From assembly GCF_003952525.1 (NCBI RefSeq), contig NZ_CP034451.1, forward strand, positions 4,564,501 through 4,628,500: a stretch of 64,000 nucleotides of DNA, read 5' to 3'. The notes under the pieces were generated by a model, which was not told the DNA's origin, ran no database searches, and was given only the letters and a program-made list of their open reading frames with translations. Position numbers and translations under genes: made by a program. This DNA is from Mesorhizobium sp. M3A.F.Ca.ET.080.04.2.1 (GTDB taxonomy: Bacteria > Pseudomonadota > Alphaproteobacteria > Rhizobiales > Rhizobiaceae). Numbering within the stretch: the first letter of the stretch is position 1; every line of letters starts with the position of its first letter. Positions 18,703-29,000 of the stretch are shown piece by piece.

Positions 18703-18904
18703 GGTCGCAAATCCGGCGCGCCGTCGACCGACTGCACCCAAGATGATCCTTGTCGGCAGCCTGTTCGGTCGTTGCAGTCTTCATCGTTCGCCTCTATGCG
18801 GCGAGCTCGATCGGTGTAATACGACGTCTCGGGCATCGCCCCGTGAGCCCTTCTCGTCGCGGGTATTGCCGTCTCTTGAGCTGGTTCAGGACATGTGATC
18901 GCAT

Positions 18905-19384
18905 ATGAGTCGCCTCGACAGTTTCATCCGCAGGATGACGGCACAGCGCGATATTCTCGATCATATCTGCGCCGAGGTGGCACAAATGGAGGGGCCGGTG
19001 ATCGAACTCGGCCTCGGCAATGGGCGGACGTTCCACCATCTGCGCGAGCGCCTGCCCGGACGCCGGATCGTGGCGTTCGACCGCGCACTGGCCGCACACG
19101 CCAGCTCGATTCCCGAAGCTGAAAACCTCGTGCTCGGCGAAATACGCGAGACTGCGAGCAGGTTCATCGGTATCGACGCCGCTCTTGTTCATGCCGACAT
19201 CGGTACCGGCTATGAAGATCGCGATGCGGTGACTGCTACCTGGCTTCCCGATCTGATCGCGCGCCTGCTTCGCGTCGGCGGCATCGCGGTCAGCGGCACG
19301 CCGATCGATCACCCGCGCTTGCAACGCATCCCTCCGCCGCCCTCGGTGCCCGCCGATCGTTATTTTATCTGCAGGCGGGTGTGA
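18905..19384 (+). CDS. Small class I SAM-dependent methyltransferase
   Basis: 159 residues. The SAM-binding motif I is PVIELGLGNGRTFHHL, followed by an acidic residue after the second strand (IVAFDRAL) and a hydrophobic strand LRVGGIAVSG. It resembles the short family I recall as PF12692 (predicted SAM methyltransferase). The final segment DRYFICRRV is short and basic. No partner or substrate can be read. It converges on the DUF5939 cyclase with 21 bases between stops. Confidence 0.75.
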   Translation: MSRLDSFIRRMTAQRDILDHICAEVAQMEGPVIELGLGNGRTFHHLRERLPGRRIVAFDRALAAHASSIPEAENLVLGEIRETASRFIGIDAALVHADIGTGYEDRDAVTATWLPDLIARLLRVGGIAVSGTPIDHPRLQRIPPPPSVPADRYFICRRV

Positions 19385-19405
19385 GAGGCCGAGACGGCCA
19401 AGCCC

Positions 19406-20824
19406 TCAGGGGATCCTGTATACTGCTATCTCTCGCTCAATGCCGCGCAACGAGACCTCGTGGGGCACGGGCGTCAGCGCATTCCTGTGCAACAGATCGG
19501 CGGTGAGATTGTCGTCGACCACCGCACTAGTGGCGAAGATCGCCTGCGCTTTGGCAAGGTTCTGGACGCGCGAAGCAATGTTGACCGTCTGGCCGAAATA
19601 GTCCTGCCGCTCGTTCATAGACACGGCGATGCAGGGGCCGGTATGGACGCCGATCTTGAGCAGCAGGTCCTCGCGCCCGCTCTTGTCGTTGAGCGCACGC
19701 ATGGCATCGCGCATCCTCAGAGCCGCAGCAACCGCACGATCGGGCGTCGCGAAGGTCGCCATCACCGCATCACCGATCGTCTTCACCACCGCGCCCGACT
19801 CCGCCGCGACGATCTCGTGCAGAACCTGGAAATGCGCGCGCACGAGATCGAAGGCCGAAAGGTCGCCCACCCGCTCGTAAAGCGCGGTCGATCCGCGCAG
19901 GTCGGTGAACAGGAAGCTCAGGCTGGTGATCTTCAGGCGCTGGTTGATGTCGACCGTATCCGTGCGATAGAGATCGCGGAACGTCTGGTTGGTGAGCAGG
20001 CGCTTGGCGGTCAGAAAGGGCCGGCGTTTGCGCAGAAGATCATGCAATGCCTCGCCGGCGATAAAGACCGCCGGCAGCACGCGGGTGTCGGTCCTGTTTT
20101 CCAGAGAAATGCGCAACGGGCCAGGCTGCATCTCCAGCGTCTGGCTCTGGACATGGTCGCGGTCGAAGACCAAAGAGAGGCTTCGCCGCTCCTTTGTCGG
20201 TTCGCCCTTCACGTCGATGAACTGCACTGAATGGGTGACCGGCTCGAAGACAATGATGAATTCGGACGGAAGCTGCACGGTCAGAACCGCCCTTTCACCG
20301 GGCGCAAGCTCGATATCGTCCAGCGAGAACGCTTCCATGGTTTTGGCGAAATCCTCATCCGCCGGCAGATCGACGCCGGACGCCCAGTAGATCTGGCGAA
20401 AATATTCCACCAACGGCAGTTCGTGTGGGTTGTGGGCGGCAATCCTGCGCATGCGGGGACTGACGGTGAAAGTCACCTCGACCATCTCGTCGAGGGTCGG
20501 CGAGTAGCCCTGGGAGCACAGCGCGCAGGTGTATTCGTCCTTCTGCAGGGTTTTCAGCGTGGCGTTGGTGTCGAGCACGCCCCCACAGCCGGGGCATAGA
20601 ACATTCCAGGAAATGTCGAAGATGCCCACCCGCGCCGCATGGAGAAAGGCGCCTATGGTGCGCTCCTCGTCGAGGCCATGCTTGCCGGCGAAGGCAGGCG
20701 CATTGATGCGGCACAGTTCGCGGTCCTCGCCTTCCGCGATGGTTTGCTTGATCGCGTCGATTGCCAGTGGATCGACATCAGTCGATTGCCGCAGAAGCGA
20801 GAACAGATCCTGAGCTTCGTTCAT
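19406..20824 (-). CDS. Class III adenylate cyclase with N-terminal DUF5939 domain
   Basis: 472 residues from ATG 20824. The N-terminal region (about 1-270) matches DUF5939: INAPAFAGKH, FLHAARVGIFDISW, then a CPGC...CALC pair of CxxC motifs that may bind zinc. The cyclase domain follows, with metal Asp residues in FLFTDLRGST and TIGDAVM, the substrate-lysine position in VVKTIGD, and the NIASR Asn/Arg pair in GQTVNIASRVQ. All catalytic positions look present. The paralogue at 37163-38579 has the same design and, after correction, the same length. It is divergent from the membrane protein at 21027. Confidence 0.88.
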   Translation of the reverse strand: MNEAQDLFSLLRQSTDVDPLAIDAIKQTIAEGEDRELCRINAPAFAGKHGLDEERTIGAFLHAARVGIFDISWNVLCPGCGGVLDTNATLKTLQKDEYTCALCSQGYSPTLDEMVEVTFTVSPRMRRIAAHNPHELPLVEYFRQIYWASGVDLPADEDFAKTMEAFSLDDIELAPGERAVLTVQLPSEFIIVFEPVTHSVQFIDVKGEPTKERRSLSLVFDRDHVQSQTLEMQPGPLRISLENRTDTRVLPAVFIAGEALHDLLRKRRPFLTAKRLLTNQTFRDLYRTDTVDINQRLKITSLSFLFTDLRGSTALYERVGDLSAFDLVRAHFQVLHEIVAAESGAVVKTIGDAVMATFATPDRAVAAALRMRDAMRALNDKSGREDLLLKIGVHTGPCIAVSMNERQDYFGQTVNIASRVQNLAKAQAIFATSAVVDDNLTADLLHRNALTPVPHEVSLRGIEREIAVYRIP

Positions 20825-21026
20825 CGTGCAGGCTCCGGAAAATGCGCCTCGTGACGTGTTGACCGGACCGCTTCCTTGGTCCGAGTGCTGCATTTTACTT
20901 CGAAACGGACCGCGCGGCCATTCGATAGATAAACCTGGTGATAATCCAATTTCCATTCGGCCGATTTTCACCGGCCACAAGCGGCACTATGATGTCCTTG
21001 GGCATTCATCTTTGGGACTCTCTCCC

Positions 21027-21872
21027 ATGCCGACATCGAACAACCCGCCATTTCCCGCGGCGCTGCGCCTTTTCTCTGCGGCCGTGATCATCGTCCTGAT
21101 CATAGGCGCGGGCCTGTTTTTCGCGCCTGTGCTGGTGAAGCCGCGGTGGCCCTGGGCCGTCACCCCATTCAACGCCCGCTTCCTGGGCGGCTTCTACACC
21201 GCCGAAATGGTCGTGATGGCGGCGCTGCTGTTCTGGAATCGCTGGTCGCCCGGCAGGCTCGTGCTCGTCATGGCGTTCATATTCACCGTCATCGTCTCGT
21301 TGGCTTCGTTCATCAATCTGGGCTATTTCAACTTCGAGCGCAAAGCGCCCTGGCTCTGGTTCTTGGTCTATCTTGGTTCGGTCGCGGTATCCGGGTGGTT
21401 CCTGTGGCGGGCCAGGGGCCGTCCTTCTGCAAAGGGCGTGGCTCTAACCCCCGCATTGCGCAGCTACATGCCGGTGGAATGGGCGGTCCTTGGGGTCTAT
21501 GGCGTCGGGCTGTTGCTGTTTCCCCTGCTATTCAGCAGCATCTGGCCATGGCCGATCGATGTCTTCCACGCCCAAGTCTACAGCGCCATCTTCCTTGCCG
21601 GCGCGGGCGGCGTATATCTTGTCTGGCGAAGCGCCCCGCGCGAGGAATTGCTGGTGCTCGGCTTGGCGCAGGTGCTGGTTGGCCTGTTTGCCATTCTTGG
21701 CCTCGTCATCACCGACGCTGCGGTGCACCGGATCGACTGGAGGGCGGCCCGGACATTGTGCTGGCTCGCCCTTTTCGGCTGGATCGGCATCAGCGGTGTC
21801 TTCAAACTCGTTGCCGCCTCCCGGTATTTCAAAGCGCGTCGCGCTGAAACGGATCCAGGCGATACGCTTTAG
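21027..21872 (+). CDS. Multi-pass membrane protein of unknown function
   Basis: 281 residues from ATG 21027; the frame is open further upstream but that part overlaps the cyclase promoter region. I count about eight hydrophobic segments (for example LFSAAVIIVLIIGAGLFF, MVVMAALLFW, LVLVMAFIFTVIVSLASFI, LLVLGLAQVLVGLFAILGLV). Loops are short and there are no recognisable catalytic motifs. The family is not recognised. It is divergently transcribed from the DUF5939 cyclase, leaving 202 bases for both promoters. Confidence 0.7.
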   Translation: MPTSNNPPFPAALRLFSAAVIIVLIIGAGLFFAPVLVKPRWPWAVTPFNARFLGGFYTAEMVVMAALLFWNRWSPGRLVLVMAFIFTVIVSLASFINLGYFNFERKAPWLWFLVYLGSVAVSGWFLWRARGRPSAKGVALTPALRSYMPVEWAVLGVYGVGLLLFPLLFSSIWPWPIDVFHAQVYSAIFLAGAGGVYLVWRSAPREELLVLGLAQVLVGLFAILGLVITDAAVHRIDWRAARTLCWLALFGWIGISGVFKLVAASRYFKARRAETDPGDTL

Positions 21873-21883
21873 GGCTTTATTTT

Positions 21884-21930
21884 ATGCATGTCGCTTTCGC
21901 AAAACCGCTGCACACTTTTGCGCGACATGC
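21884..21930. repeat. Rhizobial-type intergenic palindrome, copy 2
   Basis: Arms GCATGTCGC (21886-21894) and GCGACATGC (21922-21930) enclose TTTCGCAAAACCGCTGCACACTTTT-like sequence. It matches copy 1 at 951-995 in both arms and in the CCGC...GCACACTT core. It sits 11 bases after the stop of the membrane protein and could serve as a terminator hairpin. Confidence 0.7.
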
Positions 21931-22026
21931 AGTAGCTCGCAATCGGCGTCGCAGGTTGGAGAGTCGGCTGGATTTTCAGGGGACGTCCGGTCATCGTGCC
22001 GGGCCGATTGCTAAGGCCGAAACGCC

Positions 22027-22551
22027 ATGACCAGCACCACTTCGTCCTTCTCCGAGAAGATCCAGCCGCAGCTCCGGCCCGTCCGGCCAGGCGATGCTGA
22101 GGCGCTTTGCGCCATCTTCAACATGCCGGGGTTCCGCTGGGGCACGCTAAGGATGCCCTTCGAAAGGGTCGAGCAGGTGGAACGGCGCATCGCCAAGTCC
22201 GGCCAGGAGACCACCTGGATCGTTGCGGAATTGGACGGCAAGGTCGTCGGTCATGGCAGCCTGATCGTGCAGGATTCGCCTCGCCGTTCTCATATCGGCG
22301 AGATCAATATCGGCCTTGACGACAGCTTTGTCGGCAAGGGCATCGGCTCTGCCATCCTTGGCGCGCTGCTTGACGTGGCCGACAACTGGCGCGCCCTGAA
22401 GCGGGTCGAATTGACCGTCTATGCCGACAACAAACCGGCCATCCGTCTCTACACAAGCCACGGCTTCGAAATCGAAGGCCGGCATGTGAAGGCCGGTTTC
22501 ACCGACGGACAGTACCACGACCTCCTGAGCATGGCCCGGCTGCGATTCTGA
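22027..22551 (+). CDS. GNAT family N-acetyltransferase
   Basis: 174 residues. The acetyl-CoA pyrophosphate loop lies in the VGKGIGSAILGALLD segment (R/Q-x-x-G-x-G/A type), preceded by the strand HIGEINIGLDDSF. The C-terminal part (ELTVYADNKPAIRLYTSHGFEIEGR) is the standard end of RimJ/YhhY-like acetyltransferases. The acceptor amine is unknown. It lies 74 bases upstream of the unrecognised 461-residue protein on the same strand. Confidence 0.88.
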   Translation: MTSTTSSFSEKIQPQLRPVRPGDAEALCAIFNMPGFRWGTLRMPFERVEQVERRIAKSGQETTWIVAELDGKVVGHGSLIVQDSPRRSHIGEINIGLDDSFVGKGIGSAILGALLDVADNWRALKRVELTVYADNKPAIRLYTSHGFEIEGRHVKAGFTDGQYHDLLSMARLRF

Positions 22552-22625
22552 AGATGCGCTGTTTGGCCTTAACTCTCTAGCCAACCTAACAATTCATGCG
22601 GAGACGGCGAACAGGAATGGGACCA

Positions 22626-24011
22626 ATGACGGCCGGTGTTGACCCAAGCCGAACGCCTCCGGCGGAAATTCTGGCGGTGCTGTCGCTGCTCTGCCCGGAA
22701 GTCGCGTGTGATATCGAGCAGAACTGGAATGCAGCGGTTTCCGACTATGCCCGCCATCTGTGGCGACCGGTGGCGAGGCCTGCATCGGGCCCGGCGATCG
22801 CTGCCCGCTCGATTGTGCGCGAAGTTCTGCATCAGCGCCTTGGTGTGATCATGCAGCCCGAACAGATCGGCAAGGCCCTCGAAGAGTTCGAGCACAGACC
22901 GGTGGTTCAGTCCGGACTGCACTGCCTGCTTCTGATGGACCGGATCACCTTCGATGCGCTCCTGCTTGCTTGGCTCGGCGCGGTCGAAAACGGGCTGTCG
23001 GCCTTCATCTGCTTCATGGGAACGACGATGACCATGGAGACAATTGGCCGGGAGGGGCCGGGCTGGCTCGATGTCGGCGACGACAAGGTCAACCTGTTTG
23101 GCATGGCGCGCCACAAACTGTGCCGCAAAAGCGCGTGCGTGGCCGGGCCCGTCGCCCTCAACAGGCGCGCGCTGGAAGCGGTGGGCGATGAAACGGATAC
23201 CAGCCGCTGGCTCGGCACCCTGCTTGCCAGCCAGGACAGGGTGTTTGGAACCGCCGCCGACGCGCTGACAGCCCTCAACGAAGATCTGGTCGCCCGTTGG
23301 GACTGTTCCGGCACGGCCCTGCCGGTTTTCATCGATGATCGGCTCGCCGCGGCTGCCATGGCTCGGCATCTGGAATATGAAGGGAGCCTTCTATCCAGGC
23401 TGCTCTTTGAGCCCGCAAGGCGCCAGCGTCTCGAACATGCCCTGCAAGAGGCCGCATCGAGCCCTTTCGGCAGGTTCCTGCCCAACTCCACGGCCTATTT
23501 CTGGGGCATCCGCGAGGAGCGCGTGCGCAAGCTCGTGCTCGAGAACGGACGACTGATCGAGCCTGACAGACCGCATGGTCTTTCCGTCCCGTTCGAGCGG
23601 ACGCATCTCAAGCAGGGGCTGCTGGACGGCGTGCTGCTGCCGAATTTGTTCCTGATGTTCCTCGTTCTGGCCATATTGCCGCGCGTGCGGGTTGTGGGCG
23701 GGCTGAGACAGATTGGCTATATGGCGCTTTTCCACTCGATCCTGCTGGCTGGGCTAGACGAGAACGCGCCGGATGAGCGCGATCTGATTGCAGAGCTGCA
23801 GGTTCGGGAAAGTGCCTGGGGCATGCGGGTCATCGACGAAAAGATCTCGGTCCGCGAACAGCTTGCCGGCCTGCCGGAAAGGGCAGTCTTCCCGGAACTA
23901 CTGCGGCAATATCGCTTGCGGACATTTGCCGAGACGACCGACGACCTGAGACTGGTGCGCGAAGACGCCCGATGGCGCAAGCTCGGCCGGGCAGAGATCA
24001 AGGCAACCTGA
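22626..24011 (+). CDS. Hypothetical protein, about 461 residues
   Basis: I do not recognise this protein. Start chosen at ATG 22626 because CAGGA lies about ten bases upstream; 22617 and 22596 are in frame. It is mostly predicted-helical and without signal peptide. One hydrophobic stretch near the C-terminal third (LLPNLFLMFLVLAILPRVRVVGGL) could be a membrane-associated helix. An internal VNLFGMARHKLC and VFIDDRLAAAAMARHLEYEG are the most distinctive segments. Composition matches the neighbours, so it looks like a real, expressed gene. It is convergent with the TPR cyclase. Confidence 0.7.
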   Translation: MTAGVDPSRTPPAEILAVLSLLCPEVACDIEQNWNAAVSDYARHLWRPVARPASGPAIAARSIVREVLHQRLGVIMQPEQIGKALEEFEHRPVVQSGLHCLLLMDRITFDALLLAWLGAVENGLSAFICFMGTTMTMETIGREGPGWLDVGDDKVNLFGMARHKLCRKSACVAGPVALNRRALEAVGDETDTSRWLGTLLASQDRVFGTAADALTALNEDLVARWDCSGTALPVFIDDRLAAAAMARHLEYEGSLLSRLLFEPARRQRLEHALQEAASSPFGRFLPNSTAYFWGIREERVRKLVLENGRLIEPDRPHGLSVPFERTHLKQGLLDGVLLPNLFLMFLVLAILPRVRVVGGLRQIGYMALFHSILLAGLDENAPDERDLIAELQVRESAWGMRVIDEKISVREQLAGLPERAVFPELLRQYRLRTFAETTDDLRLVREDARWRKLGRAEIKAT

Positions 24012-24065
24012 CTCTCGCTTCGGGCCTTGTTGGTGGCTCCGGTTCAGACCTGACATGGCCTCACT

Positions 24066-25835
24066 TCATTGTACGACACCGGCCTTGCGCAGCCCGTCTA
24101 CCACGCGTTCGAAATCGGCAGGGTATTTGTAGGGCAAGACTTTGCGACGGTATTCCAGCGAATAGTCGGGGTTGAGGCGAAGCACCTCCTGCCATGCCGC
24201 GCGGGCCTCGGCGAAACGGCCCAGGTGGCCGTAGGTGGCGGCCAGAAGCGCGCGCGAGACGTCGGTGACAGCGTTGCGAGCCAGCCGTTGCATCAAGAGG
24301 TCAACGGCCTCTTCGTACCTTCCCAGTTGAAACAAGGCCAAAGCCTGGAAGTGCAGAAGCACATCCGGGAAGTATGGATTCAAGCTCTTCCCCCGGGCGA
24401 AACTTTCCAGGGCCTCTTCGGATCTGCCCGAATAGTGCAGCGCCTCGCCGAGAATGACGTACCCTTCGGCGAAGTTCGGATTGAGGACTATCGCGCGCTC
24501 GGCCTCGCTGATGGCCTCATCGTGCCGTCGTGTGTACAGCTTGACGATACCCAGCGCCCAGTGCGCCCAGGGATCGCTGCCATCCAGCGCTACCGCCTGT
24601 GTTGCGGCCTGTTCCGCTTGCGCCATCGATTCCGGCGGCGACGCACTCCACCGGTTCAAGTAATCGAGTGCGTGCGTGAGGGCGAGGAAAGCGTGGGCAG
24701 AGGCAAATTTCGGGTCCAGTTCGATGGCACGTTGCAAGAGGTCTCGGGCTGCGACATTCGTTTCTTCCGTCAGCCGGTGCCACAGCTCCCGGCCACGCAG
24801 GAAACAATCATACGCCTGCGTGTTGCGCGACTGCTCGGGCGCCCGCCGCTGAAGGTCACCCTCGGCCAGATTGAGCGCCAGCGCACCGACGATCTGCTGC
24901 GTCACGTCGTCCTGCACGGCGAATATGTCGGTCAGGTCGCGATCGAACCGCTCCGCCCAAATATGCCCGCCGGAGGTTGCATCGATGAGCTGCGCGGTGA
25001 TGCGCACCCTGTTCCCCGATTTCCGTACGCTGCCCTCAAGCACATACCGCACGCCGAGCTTCCTGCCCACCTCCTGCACCTGGACGTTCTGGCCCTTGAA
25101 GGTGAACGACGAATTGCGTGCGATGACGAAGAGCTGCGACAGTTTGGACAGCGCGGTGATGATGTCTTCGGAGATGCCGTCGGCGAAGTAGTCCTGTTCG
25201 ATGTCACCGCTCATGTTGGCGAACGGCAGAACGGCGATCGACAGCTCCGGGGGCGCTGCCGTGGCTGGCCGGCTCGTCACGGTTTCCGATGTTGCGGCCC
25301 TGGTCGCAGCGCTGCCGACTTGCAGCGAGTAGACCCGAATCGGCTCGGCGATGTTCTTGAGCTGCGTGCTGCCGAGATCGCTGACGGAGAGGTCGAGCCT
25401 CGCCTTCACCTGGCGATAGGCGTCCTCGGATAGGCAAATGGCGCCGGGCGCTGCGACGCCCTCCAAACGCGAGGCGATGTTGACGCCGTCGCCCATCAGG
25501 TCGCCGTCGCTCTCTTCGACCACATCCCCCAAATGGATACCGATCCTGAACTCGATGCGGCGGTCGTGCGGCACGCCGGCATTGCGCTCAACCATGCCAT
25601 TCTGAATCTCGACCGCGCAGCGCACGGCATCCACCACACTGCGAAACTCGACCAGCGCTCCATCCCCGGTGCGCTTGATCACCCGCCCGTTGTGCACTGC
25701 GATGATCGGATCGATCAGGTCGCTGCGCAATGCCCGCAGCCTCGCCAAGGTACGATCTTCGTCCGCGCTCGCGAGCCGGCTGTATCCGACCACATCCGCA
25801 GCCAGGATTGCGGCTAGCTTCCGATTCTCGCTCAT
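24066..25835 (-). CDS. Class III adenylate cyclase with TolB-like and TPR domains
   Basis: 589 residues from ATG 25835, preceded by GGGAG at eight bases. Residues about 1-170 are the cyclase domain: AILAADVVGYSRL and KRTGDGALVEF hold the metal Asp residues, and MGDGVNIASRLE the Asn/Arg pair. Residues about 210-330 match the region common in CyaA-type TPR cyclases (SIAVLPFANMSGDIEQDYFADGI, YVLEGSVRK). The rest is a run of TPR repeats (for example AILNPNFAEGYVILGEALHYSG). This architecture is abundant in Mesorhizobium and Bradyrhizobium. The TPR part probably senses a protein partner. It is head to head with the next cyclase. Confidence 0.9.
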   Translation of the reverse strand: MSENRKLAAILAADVVGYSRLASADEDRTLARLRALRSDLIDPIIAVHNGRVIKRTGDGALVEFRSVVDAVRCAVEIQNGMVERNAGVPHDRRIEFRIGIHLGDVVEESDGDLMGDGVNIASRLEGVAAPGAICLSEDAYRQVKARLDLSVSDLGSTQLKNIAEPIRVYSLQVGSAATRAATSETVTSRPATAAPPELSIAVLPFANMSGDIEQDYFADGISEDIITALSKLSQLFVIARNSSFTFKGQNVQVQEVGRKLGVRYVLEGSVRKSGNRVRITAQLIDATSGGHIWAERFDRDLTDIFAVQDDVTQQIVGALALNLAEGDLQRRAPEQSRNTQAYDCFLRGRELWHRLTEETNVAARDLLQRAIELDPKFASAHAFLALTHALDYLNRWSASPPESMAQAEQAATQAVALDGSDPWAHWALGIVKLYTRRHDEAISEAERAIVLNPNFAEGYVILGEALHYSGRSEEALESFARGKSLNPYFPDVLLHFQALALFQLGRYEEAVDLLMQRLARNAVTDVSRALLAATYGHLGRFAEARAAWQEVLRLNPDYSLEYRRKVLPYKYPADFERVVDGLRKAGVVQ

Positions 25836-26075
25836 CGGTCCATCTCCCAATCTCCACGATAGCAGGAGACGCAAGGTAAGAGGGAACTTTCGCAAACGAC
25901 GGCCGCGCAACAGCGGGAATCGGCAGGGTTTTGCCACCAGACCACACTGGCGCTCGATTGCCACTTGCGCTGCCGCTTGCTGGTCGACCGCTATCGGTTC
26001 ATCCTTGGGTGAACGCTCGGCCGTGAAGTGCGTAGCGAGGTCACGCCGTCATGGCCCCTAGTGAGGTCTTGTTCG

Positions 26076-29000
26076 ATGGACTGCTCAGGCTGCGGTTTCG
26101 AGGTTGAATCCGGTTACGCTTTCTGTCCGAAGTGTGGCAGGCGTCAGCCCGTGCCATGCGCAAGTTGCGGCTACCTGTGTGCACCTGATTTCGAGTTCTG
26201 CCCGAAATGTGGGGCAAGCATCGGTGCGCCCGCAAAAGCCGTCGAACGGCCTGCTCCGACACCAAGCCGGACCATCGTGCCGCCGTCCCGTACTCCGTCG
26301 CTGCTTCCCAACATCGAAGGCGACAGGCCGCATCCCGACTCCGACGCCGATCGCCGGACGGTGACGGTCCTGTTCGCTGACCTTTGCGGCTTCACGACAC
26401 TCAGCGAGCAACTCGACCCAGAGGTGATGCAGGCGCTGCAGAACGAGCTGTTCAAGGAATTGACGGCGGCTGTGCGAAACTTCGGCGGTTTCGTCGACAA
26501 ATTCATCGGCGATGCGCTGCTCGCTTTGTTCGGTGCGCCGGTTGCCCATGAGGACGATCCGGAACGTGCGCTTCGCGCCGCACTCGACATGATGGCGCGA
26601 ACGGCGCGGCTCGGCGAAAGCGCCCCCCACTCCGGCTCGCCTCTGCTGCTGCACATCGGCATAAACACTGGTCCGGTCGTCACCGGCGGATTGGGCATCG
26701 GCACCGCCAAATCCTATTCGGTGACCGGCGATACAGTGAATACGGCGCAACGCCTGCAATCGCTGGCCGCACCGGGTGAGGTGCTGGTGGGCGAGCTCAC
26801 CCACAGGCTGACCCGGCATGCCTTCTCATATGAGCCGCTGGGCGATGTCGTGCTTCGCGGCAAGGCCGGAAGTGTGCTCGTCCATCGGCTGGATGCACCA
26901 CTTGCGGCGCCGCGTGCAGCGCGTGGGCTCGAGGCGCTCGGCCTCAGCGCGCCGATCATAGGTCGTGGTGCGGAGCTCCACAGAATGCTGGCGAGCCTCG
27001 ACCAGGCGTGCGGCGGCTCGGCCCAGCTTGTGCGCCTCGTCGGAGAAGCCGGTATCGGGAAATCGCGGCTGGTGAAGGAGTTCATCGCCCGCGTCGGCGA
27101 CGAGGATCGTTTTCGCAACGTCGCCGTGCGGCAGGCCACGTGCTCACCGCTGGGCGAACAATCATTTGGCGCGCTGGGCGCCGTGGTGCGCAGCGCTGCC
27201 GGGATGATGCAAAGCGACAATGGGGATGAAATGCGGGCGAAGCTCGCAGGCTTGCTCACCGAACTCGGCCTGCAGGACGAGGAGGCGAAGCGGCTCATGC
27301 CTTTGCTCTACCATGTGCTTGGCCTTGGCGACCCCGATGCCACCTTGCAGCATGTCGAGCCCGAGCAGTTGCGGCGGCAAATTCTCTACGCAGTCCGCAC
27401 GATCATCGAACGGCGGCTTGCGTTGTCGCCGCTGTTGATCGTCGTCGAAGATCTGCACTGGGCCGATGCTGTGTCGCTCGAGGCACTACGCTTCGTGATG
27501 GACAGGCTGGAACGCACGCGGTTGATGTTGCTGGTGACGCATCGTCCGGCGCCGGACAACGACCAGCTCGACTCAAGTCGGGTCAGTCACACAGCACTCA
27601 GGCTTTCGCCGCTCAACAGCGATGACGGACGCAGACTGCTGGCGGCGGTTTTCGGCGAGGGTTGGGTAAACTCGGCAGGAGAGCTTGTCGACCAGATCCT
27701 CGAGCGCGCCGGCGGCAACCCGCTTTTCGTAGAGGAGATCGTTCGCGGCCTTATCGATCGCGGTGTGCTGATGCGCGAAGGCCATCGATGGCGGACCGTG
27801 GCAGGCGAAGTCGCAACCGGCATTCCCGCCACCATCCAGGCAATGTTGCTTGCCCGTGTCGACCGGCTGCCCCAAGAGGTGCGCCGGCTGGCCCAGGAAG
27901 CCGCGGTGATCGGCCCGCGCTTCGACGCGACCCTTCTGAAATCCGTGACGGCCGATCCCGGCCGCCTGGAAGCCGGCTGCGAACTGCTTTGCGACGCGGA
28001 AATCATCGAGGAGGTTGCCGGATCAGGCTCGATCTCGTCGCAAAGCTACCGCTTTACGCAGACGTTGCTGCAGGACGTGATCTACCAGAATCTGCTCCTG
28101 CAGCGCCGGACCGACATTCATGGGCGGGTGGGAGCTGCCTTGGAGCGACTGTGCGGCGACAAGCCGGAACGGCTCGAGGATTTGACCGTGCTCGGTCACC
28201 ATTTCGCGCAAAGCGCCGAGCGCGAGAAAGGCGCGCAGTACTTGCAGGCGGCGGGCGATCGCGCTCGCATGATATACGCCAACGACGACGCCCTTCGTTT
28301 CTACGAGCGGGCGCTGACTGCGCTGGGCACGATCGGGCAAACACCGCTCAAATTGGCTGTTGCAGAGCGCATTGCCGATCTGAGCGGCCCGGCGGGCCGC
28401 CGCGAGGTCGCGCACCAGCACTACGAAACGGTGCTGCAGGCATATCGCGAGTCAGGCGATCGTGTCGCTTCGGCGCGCGTTTTGCGTAAGATCGGTCGGC
28501 TGCTCTGGGACGTCGGCAAGCGGGAGAACGCAGAATCCCGCTATGCTGAAGCGGCAGCGCTCCTCGATGGAGCGGATGCCCCGATCGAGCAGGCGCATCT
28601 GTGGCAGGAGCGCGGCCGACACGCGTGCCGGAGCGGAGATCACGCTCTTGCGGCCACATGGGCAGACGCGGCGCTGGACAGCGTGCGCACTCTGACAACG
28701 GAGCATGTCTCGGAGGGAGGGCGAGAAGCCACTCTCGTGACCGCCGAGGCACTCAACACCAAGGCTGTTGCGCTGGCGCGGCTCGGGCGTAACCTTGAAG
28801 CGGTGCGTCAGGTGGAGCGTAGCATCGAATTGGCCGAAGCCGCCGGTCTGCTGGGCGCCGCCTGCCGCGGCTACACCAATCTCGGCGTGCTTTACACGAC
28901 CATCAATCCGGCGAAGGCGATCGAGGTCTGCCGGCGCGGTCTTGAAGTGGCGCGTCGTATTGGTGATTCCGGGTTCCAGGCCCGCCTCCTCGCCAATCTG

